The notes under the pieces were generated by a model. That model had not been told where the DNA came from. It was given only the letters and a program-made list of their open reading frames with translations, and did not search any database. Both the position numbers and the translations under genes were made by a program. Shown here piece by piece: positions 1-6,605 of a stretch of 6,799 bases of DNA. How positions within the stretch are numbered: the stretch's first letter is position 1; every line of letters starts with the position of its first letter. This DNA is from Comamonas sp. (GTDB lineage: Bacteria; Pseudomonadota; Gammaproteobacteria; Burkholderiales; Burkholderiaceae_C), in NCBI GenBank assembly GCA_018384835.1, contig JAHAYB010000016.1, positions 1-6,799 on the forward strand, given 5' to 3'.

Positions 1-47
1 TGATCTCTGAGCAGATCACGGCGCTGATGTACAAGGATGCCAAGTAG
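1..47 (+). CDS. 3' end of an unidentified upstream gene (partial)
   Basis: Only one forward frame is open from the window edge; it reads ISEQITALMYKDAK and stops at TAG 45-47. The other two forward frames hit TGA within the first ten bases. Fourteen residues are too few to identify a family, so no product is proposed. It points the same way as the exporter that follows after a 100-base gap, and probably belongs to the same glycan locus or its conserved flank. That it is coding at all is inferred from the open frame and the downstream layout. Confidence 0.45.
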   Translation, partial: ISEQITALMYKDAK

Positions 48-88
48 CACGGTCCCACATGCCAGCGTTAGGGCAGATACAGAAGTAA

Positions 89-117
89 TTGATAGCTGCT
101 AGCGCTTGCTGGATAAG
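89..117 (+). promoter_or_regulatory. Candidate sigma70 promoter for the ABC exporter gene
   Basis: TTGATA at 89-94 matches the -35 consensus at five of six positions. GATAAG at 112-117 matches the -10 consensus at four of six. The spacer is exactly 17 bases. Transcription would start near 124, giving a leader of about 24 nt that is almost all T and A and has no Shine-Dalgarno sequence before the ATG at 148. The position, in the only gap upstream of the exporter, fits a promoter, but the call rests on consensus matching alone. Confidence 0.35.
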
Positions 118-147
118 GGCTAGAGCCATTTTTTCTATTATTTTCTA

Positions 148-1875
148 ATGAATACCCTGCACAAAGTCTGGTCCCTCTTCACCCCGGCAGAGCAACGCAA
201 AGCCATCTGGATGCTGCTGCTGGCGCTGTGTATGGCGGTGGCAGAGACAGCGGGGGTTATCTCCATCATGCCGTTCCTGTCCGTGCTGGCCCGGCCAGGG
301 GTGGTGCATGAAAACCCGTGGCTGGAACGTGCGTACAGCACCTTGGGCTTTACCGACACCGCCAGCTTTATCGTTGCCCTGGGAATTGCCTCCATCGTCA
401 TCGTCATCACTTCTTCGGTTTTCAAGACCATCACCCAGCACCTGCTCAACCGCTTCGTGCACCTGCTGCGCCACTCCATCAGCAGCCGCCTGATGGCCCG
501 TTACCTGGCACAGCCCTACGAGTTCTTCATTCAGCGCAACACGGCGGAGCTGTCCAAGACCATCCTGGCCGAGGTGGACATGGTCATGCACAACCTTATC
601 CAGCCGTTCTCGCAGGTCATTGCGCAGGGCATCATCGTGCTGGCCATGTTGGTACTGGTGTTTGCCTACAACCCGCTCACTGCACTGGCCATTGTCGCCG
701 TGGTTGGCTGCCTGTACGGGCTTATCTACCTGCTGGTGCGCGGCCGCCTCAAGCGCATCGGCAAAGAAATGGTGGAGGCTAACCGCCAGCGCTACCAGAC
801 CTGCAACGAAGCGTTGCAAGGCATTCGTGACATCAAGATCACCCATGCCGAATGGGCTTACCAGCACCGCTACGAACATGCCTCCCGCACCCAGGCTCGC
901 CACCTGGCTGCCACCGACACGCTCAGCCAAACCCCTTTGTACCTGGTGGAAGCTACCGGCTACACCGGCCTTATCCTCATTGCTCTGGCGCTGCTGCTCA
1001 AAAGTGGGGATGTAGCCCAGGTGCTCCCGGGACTGGGCCTCTATGGCTTTGCCGCCTACCGCATGCTGCCTGCCGTGCAAATTATGTACCGCGGGTTTGC
1101 ACGCCTCAATTTCGCCAGCGCCACGCTGGACAACCTGCACCAAGATCTGACGTTGCCACCGCCGCCAACCGCAGCCACGGGTCAGCCACCCATCGTGCCC
1201 CGGCAGGAAATCCGCCTGAGCGGCATCCGCTATGCCTACCCTTCCACGCCGGACAAGCCGGTACTGGATGGCTTTGATCTGGTCATCCCGGTCAATACCA
1301 GCGTGGGCATTCAGGGCCCCAGCGGGGCGGGCAAGAGCACGGTGATGGACATTCTGCTGGGGCTGCTGGAGCCTCAGGCCGGAACCCTGAGCGTGGACGG
1401 CCAGCCCATCACCACCCAGAACCTGCCCGCATGGCAGGCCGCCATCGGCTACGTGCCGCAGCAGATCTACATTGCCGACGCCAGCGTTGCGGCCAACATC
1501 GCCTTTGGCGTCCCCCCCGAGCAGATCGACATGCAGGCCGTGCAGCGTGCCGCCAAAGCAGCGCAAATCCACGACTTTGTGGTGAACGAGCTAACCCAGG
1601 GCTACGACACCCCGGTGGGCGACCGGGGGATTCGCCTGTCCGGTGGGCAGCGCCAACGTATCGGCATTGCAAGGGCGCTATACCGTGACCCCCCCGTGCT
1701 GTTCATGGACGAGGCGACGAGCGCGCTAGATTGCGAAACGGAAGCAGTAGTAACTGAATCCATCCACAACCTGTCTGAGCAAAAGACTATTGTGGTAATT
1801 GCGCACAGAGAGGCCAGCTTAAACGCTTGCGCGTATGTTGAAAATTTAAACTATTGTCCCCCAATAGATAAATAA
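148..1875 (+). CDS. ABC exporter, fused membrane and ATPase domains (PglK/MsbA-type glycan flippase)
   Basis: A 575-residue inner-membrane half-transporter expected to work as a homodimer. Residues 1-330 form a type I exporter membrane domain with about six hydrophobic segments (roughly 21-46, 73-93, 154-173, 176-197, 263-284, 290-309). Residues 354-575 form the nucleotide-binding domain: A-loop region YAYP at 362-365, Walker A GPSGAGKST 390-398, Q-loop glutamine 438, signature LSGGQ 497-501, Walker B ending in D521 with catalytic E522, D-loop SALD 525-528, switch histidine 553. All ATPase residues are present, so it should be active. PglK-type proteins flip undecaprenyl-diphosphate oligosaccharides, and the glycosyltransferases and glf downstream support such a role; the actual substrate is unknown. 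ATG 148 is chosen because an in-frame TAG lies at 121-123 and the N-terminus resembles the family, although no SD is visible. Only 22 residues follow the switch histidine, shorter than usual, and base composition falls over the last ~135 bases. MsbA or a peptide exporter are less likely alternatives. Confidence 0.93.
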   Translation: MNTLHKVWSLFTPAEQRKAIWMLLLALCMAVAETAGVISIMPFLSVLARPGVVHENPWLERAYSTLGFTDTASFIVALGIASIVIVITSSVFKTITQHLLNRFVHLLRHSISSRLMARYLAQPYEFFIQRNTAELSKTILAEVDMVMHNLIQPFSQVIAQGIIVLAMLVLVFAYNPLTALAIVAVVGCLYGLIYLLVRGRLKRIGKEMVEANRQRYQTCNEALQGIRDIKITHAEWAYQHRYEHASRTQARHLAATDTLSQTPLYLVEATGYTGLILIALALLLKSGDVAQVLPGLGLYGFAAYRMLPAVQIMYRGFARLNFASATLDNLHQDLTLPPPPTAATGQPPIVPRQEIRLSGIRYAYPSTPDKPVLDGFDLVIPVNTSVGIQGPSGAGKSTVMDILLGLLEPQAGTLSVDGQPITTQNLPAWQAAIGYVPQQIYIADASVAANIAFGVPPEQIDMQAVQRAAKAAQIHDFVVNELTQGYDTPVGDRGIRLSGGQRQRIGIARALYRDPPVLFMDEATSALDCETEAVVTESIHNLSEQKTIVVIAHREASLNACAYVENLNYCPPIDK

Positions 1876-1994
1876 TTTAATAAAATAGAGTTTTTATAAT
1901 TGATTATGTGTTTTTAGTATATTTATCTTATGAAGATTTTCATAAAATTCAATGGACATAAAAATTTAATGAAAAGAAATTTTATTAAATTAAA
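1876..1994 (+). promoter_or_regulatory. AT-rich spacer, possible weak promoter region for the first GT2 gene
   Basis: This 119-base gap is extremely AT-rich (10 G+C in the 60 bases 1921-1980 by hand count). It contains TTGATT 1900-1905 and TATCTT 1924-1929 with an 18-base spacer, a possible weak sigma70 promoter, and a perfect TATAAT at 1895-1900 that has no credible -35 partner. TTATGAA 1928-1934 and TTCATAA 1939-1945 form a 7-bp inverted repeat around a 4-base loop, with no T-run after it. In DNA this AT-rich such matches arise easily by chance, so the promoter is only a suggestion. AT-rich spacers of this kind are also typical targets of H-NS/MvaT-like silencers (known biology, not shown here). 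Confidence 0.25.
1963..1991 (+). repeat. 12-bp inverted repeat directly before the GT2 start codon
   Basis: AATTTAATGAAA (1963-1974) pairs with TTTTATTAAATT (1980-1991) through 11 Watson-Crick pairs and one G-U pair, around the loop AGAAA. The stem ends three bases before ATG 1995. The only purine-rich stretch upstream of the start, GAAAAGAAA at 1971-1979, lies in the loop and inner stem, so the structure could influence ribosome access. The stem is nearly all A-U and thermodynamically weak; a thermosensitive or incidental structure are both possible. The pairing is seen directly; function is inference. Confidence 0.4.
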
Positions 1995-3002
1995 ATGATA
2001 GATATGAGCAATACAATAGAAATTGTTGATAAGGATAGAATCGTCTCGTCTCCACTGGTTAGTGTCTACATGCTGACTTACAAACACGAGAAGTTTATAG
2101 AAGATGCCATTAAAGGAGTTCTCGAACAAAAAACAAGCTTCCCCTACGAGTTAATTATAGGAGAGGATTGTTCTCCGGACAGCACACTTGATATTATAAA
2201 ATCCTATCAAAAAAGATATCCAAAAATTATTAGAATAATAACTGGGAATTCAAATGTTGGCGCATATAAAAATTCTTATCGCTGCCGAACAGCATGCCGT
2301 GGAAAATATATAGCCGCTTGCGAAGGTGACGATTTTTGGCACCATCCAGAAAAGCTCCAAATGCAAGTTGACTTAATGGAGAAAAATTCCCAAATGGTCG
2401 TCTGTCATACAGACTTCAATCGACTTGAATACACTCGTGAATATAAAAATGTGCATCAAAAATCTTCATACACACCCGCGCAAGGTCAAGCATACGAGAC
2501 ATTATTACTGAATTGGCACATCATTACAGCCACATCTATGTGTCGACGTGACGTTGCGGAAGGCTTCATAAATAGTTCTTTTCACAATGAACGGTGGCCA
2601 TTTGGAGATCTTAACTTCGCACTATATGCAAGCCAGCAAGGACAAATTGGCTACATAGACAAATCAACTGCAACATGGAGAAAAGTCCATGGTTCGGCTA
2701 CTAATAGTGGGTTTTCCAGTGCATTACATATGGAGTTATGTGCTATTGAATGCATTGAAATTTTTATGAATCACTACCCTGTTTCTACAGAACTGCGAAT
2801 CAGAGCTATCGCCAAAAGAATGCTCTCTGCATGGCGTTTAGCCTACTTCTCCGGAGATAAAGAAACAATGGGTAAAGCTGCCGCATGGTTGGCACAACAC
2901 AACATACATATTGATAAGAAGCTAATGATGCTCCGTAATTTTTTCAAAAAATTCTCATTTTTACATAATACTCACTTGTACATAAAATCTCGGGCCTCCT
3001 AA
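1995..3002 (+). CDS. Family 2 glycosyltransferase (GT-A fold)
   Basis: A 335-residue, probably cytosolic or membrane-associated enzyme that transfers a sugar from a nucleotide donor during glycan assembly. The N-terminus has the GT2 pattern: LVSVYMLTYKHEKFIEDAI at about 21-39, the nucleotide-binding acidic pair E57-D58 in IIGEDCSPDST, and the metal-binding DxD-type motif EGDDFW at 110-115. A histidine-containing WRKVHGS segment lies later in the protein. The C-terminal ~90 residues are basic and helical-looking, with no clear membrane segment. Donor and acceptor cannot be read from sequence. ATG 1995 is used; ATG 2004, three codons on, is equally possible, and neither has a recognisable SD. 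Composition is much lower in GC than the exporter upstream (15 G+C in 60 at 2221-2280), with frequent ATA, AGA and TTA codons, indicating acquisition from a low-GC source. Confidence 0.9.
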   Translation: MIDMSNTIEIVDKDRIVSSPLVSVYMLTYKHEKFIEDAIKGVLEQKTSFPYELIIGEDCSPDSTLDIIKSYQKRYPKIIRIITGNSNVGAYKNSYRCRTACRGKYIAACEGDDFWHHPEKLQMQVDLMEKNSQMVVCHTDFNRLEYTREYKNVHQKSSYTPAQGQAYETLLLNWHIITATSMCRRDVAEGFINSSFHNERWPFGDLNFALYASQQGQIGYIDKSTATWRKVHGSATNSGFSSALHMELCAIECIEIFMNHYPVSTELRIRAIAKRMLSAWRLAYFSGDKETMGKAAAWLAQHNIHIDKKLMMLRNFFKKFSFLHNTHLYIKSRAS

Positions 3003-3070
3003 GAGGTGTTTTATTGCCCATATCTCTGTATGTCCATTGATTTTACATCATAGCCAAAAATTATCTCCTA

Positions 3071-3633
3071 ATGAAATTAATAAATTACGAAGATGTGGAT
3101 AACACGATGCCTCTGATTGGAGTCACATGCCTCAGCAGCAATTTGACGCGTATCTCACCCTCATCCTTCGTCTCGATGCTTATCAACCGAAAAGCCATCA
3201 AGGAAATAGGGTTGCCAGTCAAGGATTTTTTTTCTGTTTTGACGATTCCGAATACAGCTGCCGTATTTCCAAAAAAATGCCATGCTATCTTGTTTCAGAC
3301 AGTATCGTTTTTCACAAAACACCAGAGAACATTGCGCCACTAGATCTCACCCAACTCAGAGAAAAAAGTGCTTGGAAGTTTCATTACGAAATACGAAATC
3401 AAGCAAGCTATCATTTCGTCAGAGATGGGCGTGCAAGAGGTTATCTTTTTTGCCTCAAAATGCTTTTCCGTTCATTTCTCCACACCGAAAGCTGGCGGAT
3501 GCGCTGGCTTGTACTCAATGCGTGCTGGCAGGGCTGGCGATTCGATTATGAAAAATTAATAGAGCATGTCAACCAGCCAATCAAATCCATAGACCGAGAA
3601 GCACGCACCTCAGATCACAATCAAAATATTTAG
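3071..3633 (+). pseudogene. Truncated, frameshifted GT2 gene (galactofuranosyl/rhamnosyltransferase-like)
   Basis: Two overlapping frames join into one protein tail. The frame from ATG 3071 reads SSFVSMLINRKAIKEIGLPV then KDFF (residues 31-54); the frame one base out continues FCFDDSEYSCRISKK, then YLVSDSIVFHKTPEN, and runs to TAG 3631-3633. Together these give the typical C-terminal half of GT2 enzymes of the GlfT2/rhamnosyltransferase-like group, where the segment normally runs LPxKxFFIWxDDxEYSxRI. The switch falls at a run of eight T (3226-3233); nine T would restore one frame of about 187 residues. The catalytic N-terminal half of a normal ~300-residue enzyme, including its DxD motif, is absent, and 3003-3070 holds no trace of it. 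There is an in-frame TGA at 3038-3040 and no SD before ATG 3071. Repairing the T-run would therefore still leave an incomplete enzyme. A sequencing error could explain the frameshift but not the truncation. Confidence 0.8.
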
Positions 3634-3640
3634 GTAAAGA

Positions 3641-4528
3641 ATGACCAAAGTACTCGTTGTAACCAGAACAAAAAATCGCCCTCTGCTTCTGGAACGTGCG
3701 ATTACCAGTGTCATCGCGCAAACGTACCTCAACTGGAAACATGTTGTGGTTAACGACGGAGGAGACCCTCTGCCGGTAAAGCGACTGATCGAAAAATACG
3801 CAGACGCGTACAAGGGGCGCGTACAAACCATCCACAACCCATCTTCTGTAGGCATGGAGGCAGCATCCAATATCGGAATACGATCTGCTGATTCCGAATT
3901 CATCCTGATACATGACGATGATGACTCCCTTGCTCCGGAATTTCTTGGACGTACTGTCAGCTATCTTGAATCTCCCCCCTACCCCACAATCCAAGGCGTT
4001 TGCACTTGGGCGAATCAGATCATAGAAGTCATAGATGGGGATAACGTAAATCAAACGCAGTCTCGTATTTTCCGAGATCCCAGGGGGGCTCTTTCAATCG
4101 CAGACATTGCCGGTGCAAACCCTATCCCTCCAATTTCCTTTCTGTTCAGACGATCTGCCGCCGAACAGATAGGATTATTTGATGAAACCTTGCCGGTTCT
4201 TGGAGACTGGGAATTTCTTATAAGATTTTTATCCCAGTTTGACGTAGGGGTCATCCCCGAGCCTCTGGCAAACTATCACCTTCGCCCATCCAGTACCGGT
4301 TCTTCCGCCAACTCCATCACTGATCGATCCGAACGATTCGAACTTCTGACAAAAATCATTCGCAACCGATACGCACGCGAGCAGTCTAAAAGTGCACTGG
4401 GCGTGATACTCCAGCTTTCGGAGCCCATGCGACGCGTTCAGCGAATCTATTCACACCCGATACTGGGGTGCATCATTCGGCTTTGGTCGAAATTCGTTAA
4501 CCCGAACATTCCAAAGTCACCGTTCTAA
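3641..4528 (+). CDS. Family 2 glycosyltransferase (GT-A fold)
   Basis: A compact 295-residue sugar transferase expected to act at the cytoplasmic face on a lipid-linked glycan. The GT2 N-terminus is clear: KVLVVTRTKNRPLLLERAI at 3-21, the nucleotide-binding VVNDGGD around 36-42, and the DxD motif HDDDDS with aspartates 92-95. The acceptor-side half contains SFLFRRSAAEQIGLFDE followed by GDWE at 188-191, whose acidic residue corresponds to the catalytic-base region of the family. No membrane segments are evident. The start is well supported: AGGTAAAG at 3632-3639 lies just before ATG 3641 and overlaps the stop codon of the decayed gene upstream. Composition is intermediate (30 G+C in 60 at 3721-3780). 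Donor sugar is not deducible. It is the only intact transferase next to the decayed one and could have replaced it, but that is speculation. Confidence 0.92.
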   Translation: MTKVLVVTRTKNRPLLLERAITSVIAQTYLNWKHVVVNDGGDPLPVKRLIEKYADAYKGRVQTIHNPSSVGMEAASNIGIRSADSEFILIHDDDDSLAPEFLGRTVSYLESPPYPTIQGVCTWANQIIEVIDGDNVNQTQSRIFRDPRGALSIADIAGANPIPPISFLFRRSAAEQIGLFDETLPVLGDWEFLIRFLSQFDVGVIPEPLANYHLRPSSTGSSANSITDRSERFELLTKIIRNRYAREQSKSALGVILQLSEPMRRVQRIYSHPILGCIIRLWSKFVNPNIPKSPF

Positions 4529-4544
4529 ATCGCCCCACTTCAGC

Positions 4545-6605
4545 ATGCAGCCGTTGCCGGTATATTCATTTGACGTTTTTGATACGTGCATCACCCGGAT
4601 GCACGCATATCCTCGGGACTTATTCTTTGATATTGGGGTACGCCTGGCTCCGACGACGAAGGACGAAACCGAACGTATTCGTTTTGCGCAGCGTTTCCAG
4701 CGTGCACGTATTCGTGCGGAAAAGCTGGCAAATTGGCTGGCCCGCCGTACAGGGCATGAGCACGCGAATATCGAAGATATTTACCGACAACTCCGGTGGT
4801 TCATGCGACTGGACAAGACCATTGCCGAACTGGTGCAAGCGGAACTGGCGTTGGAAGAGGAAAGCCTCTACCCCATCGACGAAACGGTCACAAAGATCAG
4901 GCAATTGCGTGCGTCAGGATGTCGCATCCTGTTTATATCGGACATGTACATCCCTGCCGATAGTCTTGGGCCACTGCTGGAGCGGCTAGGCGTCATGGTG
5001 CCAAGCGATGGCCTGTATGTGTCCTGCGATGTTGGCTGCTCCAAGCACAGCGGCAAGCTGTTTGCGCATGTGCTGAAAGCGGAAGGAATCACTGGCGCTG
5101 AGCTTGTCCATACGGGCGATAACGCTCATGCCGACATTCGCATGGCACAGCTGCACGGCATCCAGACCGTGCACTTTACGCCTGCGCACCTGACGCAACG
5201 TGAACAAATCATTGCGGGGAAACGGATTCCCCGCAAAGCGGCGGCTTCTTGGCAAGCCGCTTTCAGTCGCCGCTGCCGGCTGGCCGCAAAGAACGATTTA
5301 ATAAATGTTATTGCCCCCCCATTGGGCAATGTGATCCATACGGTGATCGTGCCTTTTCTTTTGGCTTATGTTCAATGGGTGCTTGACGATGCACGCCAAC
5401 GTGGTATTCAGCGTTTATATTTTGTCGCACGCGATGGCGAGGTGTTATTCAAGATCGCGCATGCCTTGCAGCCCGAAGGGCTTGAGCTGCGTTATCTATA
5501 TGGCTCTAGAAGAGCTTGGCTGGCACCATCCATTTCAACGAGTAATGTGGATTGGATGCGCCTGCTCGCTGTGGCAGGCAACGTCAATGCCCCACGAGAC
5601 ATTGCGGCGCGAGCAGGATTGAGTGCAAACGAGCACTCCAAAATTCAATCTCTGTTGCATTTGGACGAGGCTGCTTGGTGCAGACAGCTAAACCTGCAGG
5701 ACGCACACACCTTTATCAAAGCCCTACTGGACAATCCTGCAGCAAAGGAGGTGTTGTTTAATACAGTCGCTGTCAAACGAGAGGCGGCATTGGCCTATCT
5801 GCGCCAAGAGGGTCTAATGGACGGATCAAACTGGGCGCTGGTAGATGCAGGATGGTCGCTGAACGGCCAAGCTGCGCTCCGGCGCATACTGAAAACTGTC
5901 ACATCAACCAATATGCCCGTACAGGGCTATTACATAGGACTTGCACGCGATCACCTTCCCGCAGACCGGGCCGGGAAGGCATATGCTTTTTGCAATCCTG
6001 CAGGAAATATTTTTTCTCGTCGGCGGGTGGTAGTTGAGCATTGCTTCCTGCCAGCCAGCCATGCCAGTACGTGTGGCTATCGTCTTCAGAACGGGGTGGC
6101 TATGCCTGATTTCAGCCCCGAGCCTCGCCATAGCACGGAGCTTGAATATGCGCTTCATCTGCACAACGCGGCGGTGGCAGCTGCAGAACAGCTCAAGCAA
6201 CAACCAAGCATGCAAGATCGCATACGAACACTTCGCCCCCGATTAACTGCAACCGCAGCCAACTTCATTTGCAACCCTAGCAAACAAGATGCGAGTGCCT
6301 ACGCTTTCCTCGCAGCAGTTGCCGATATGCGACAAGAAAGAGTGTTTGCAAAAAGCCTATGCCGACCGCTCTCTTTGGCCGATGTGTGGACGACCATAGG
6401 GATGGCTCTTTCAAAAAATATGGCGTTCAAGGCCCCTGCCTGGATGTGGTTAGAAGGATCGGTAGCACTTTCCCCCACACACGTAGCCCTTCCCCTGAAG
6501 CTCATGCTTCAGTTTGATGCGGTATTCAACAAAATCAGGACTTCTCGTGCATCTAAAGAATGTGCTTTTGAAGCAAGTGGCTCAAAAAAAAATTTGGAGA
6601 ACTGA
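4545..6605 (+). CDS. Two-domain HAD-fold protein of polysaccharide loci (COG5610-like)
   Basis: A 686-residue soluble protein. Residues 1 to about 215 form a HAD-like domain: motif I FDVFDT at 9-14 (predicted nucleophile D10), a helical cap, motif II ISDMY with S132-D133, motif III lysine at K167 or K171 in SKHSGK, motif IV GDNAHAD 191-197. Motif I has phenylalanine (F12) at the position where HAD phosphatases have the second aspartate, as in dehalogenase-type DxxGT motifs, so ordinary phosphatase activity is doubtful. After a basic linker (223-239), residues 240-686 hold the conserved patches LYFVARDGE (about 291-299), GSRRAWLAPS (320-329) and LVDAGWSLNGQ (432-442), seen in large HAD proteins encoded beside glycosyltransferases. 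The biochemical role of this family is not established as far as I know. ATG 4545 follows the upstream stop by 16 bases without an SD; the next in-frame ATG falls after motif I, so 4545 is kept. The stop TGA directly abuts the glf ATG, implying cotranscription and translational coupling. Confidence 0.88.
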   Translation: MQPLPVYSFDVFDTCITRMHAYPRDLFFDIGVRLAPTTKDETERIRFAQRFQRARIRAEKLANWLARRTGHEHANIEDIYRQLRWFMRLDKTIAELVQAELALEEESLYPIDETVTKIRQLRASGCRILFISDMYIPADSLGPLLERLGVMVPSDGLYVSCDVGCSKHSGKLFAHVLKAEGITGAELVHTGDNAHADIRMAQLHGIQTVHFTPAHLTQREQIIAGKRIPRKAAASWQAAFSRRCRLAAKNDLINVIAPPLGNVIHTVIVPFLLAYVQWVLDDARQRGIQRLYFVARDGEVLFKIAHALQPEGLELRYLYGSRRAWLAPSISTSNVDWMRLLAVAGNVNAPRDIAARAGLSANEHSKIQSLLHLDEAAWCRQLNLQDAHTFIKALLDNPAAKEVLFNTVAVKREAALAYLRQEGLMDGSNWALVDAGWSLNGQAALRRILKTVTSTNMPVQGYYIGLARDHLPADRAGKAYAFCNPAGNIFSRRRVVVEHCFLPASHASTCGYRLQNGVAMPDFSPEPRHSTELEYALHLHNAAVAAAEQLKQQPSMQDRIRTLRPRLTATAANFICNPSKQDASAYAFLAAVADMRQERVFAKSLCRPLSLADVWTTIGMALSKNMAFKAPAWMWLEGSVALSPTHVALPLKLMLQFDAVFNKIRTSRASKECAFEASGSKKNLEN
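5212..5236 (+). repeat. Intragenic GC-rich inverted repeat (10-bp stem)
   Basis: TTGCGGGGAA (5212-5221) and TTCCCCGCAA (5227-5236) are perfect reverse complements around the 5-base spacer ACGGA. The element lies inside the HAD gene, at the linker between its two domains (residues about 223-231), and is followed three bases later by a second hairpin. It is strong enough to fold in mRNA. No T-run follows, so it is not a terminator by itself. Function is unknown; it may simply reflect the GKRIPRK codons. Confidence 0.6.
5241..5260 (+). repeat. Second intragenic inverted repeat (7-bp stem)
   Basis: GCGGCTT (5241-5247) pairs perfectly with AAGCCGC (5254-5260) across the 6-base loop CTTGGC; a flanking G-U pair (5240/5261) could extend it. 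It follows the previous hairpin after only a few bases and is followed by TTT. The two stems differ in sequence, so they are not copies of one repeat. They fall on the basic interdomain linker of the HAD protein. Confidence 0.5.
5954..5979 (+). repeat. Intragenic inverted repeat followed by a short T-run
   Basis: CCTTCCCG (5954-5961) and CGGGAAGG (5972-5979) form a perfect 8-bp stem with a 10-base loop. A run of five T follows at 5987-5991, seven bases after the stem. This resembles a weak intrinsic terminator inside the HAD gene, but the gap before the T-run is too long for a classical one. It encodes part of the C-terminal domain (LPADRAGKA). Seen in sequence; any effect on transcription is inference. 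Confidence 0.4.

Noticed and set aside
118..141. Possible intrinsic terminator (GGC-TAGA-GCC followed by T-rich DNA) before the exporter
   Set aside because: The stem is only three base pairs, too weak for termination; the T-rich stretch is better viewed as the exporter leader.
145..1572. 475-codon open frame on the minus strand opposite the ABC exporter
   Set aside because: It lies wholly antisense to a gene with every ABC ATPase motif in order; its low-complexity, His/Gln/Gly-rich translation is typical of a high-GC shadow frame.
1895..1900. Perfect TATAAT box in the AT-rich spacer
   Set aside because: No credible -35 element lies 16-18 bases upstream, and TATAAT is expected by chance in such DNA.
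2995..3012. CCTC-CTAA-GAGG hairpin followed by TGTTTT at the end of the first GT2 gene
   Set aside because: A four-bp stem overlapping the stop codon is too small to support a terminator call, though the position is suggestive.
3127..3633. Open frame from ATG 3127 taken as an intact 168-residue gene
   Set aside because: Its first ~33 residues do not resemble the family, while the other frame over the same bases does. The real reading enters this frame at the T8 run, so it is treated as part of a pseudogene.
3581..4054. 157-codon minus-strand open frame over the pseudogene end and second GT2 gene
   Set aside because: It is antisense to a clear GT2 gene, has no recognisable domain, and shows no RBS or context for a divergent gene.
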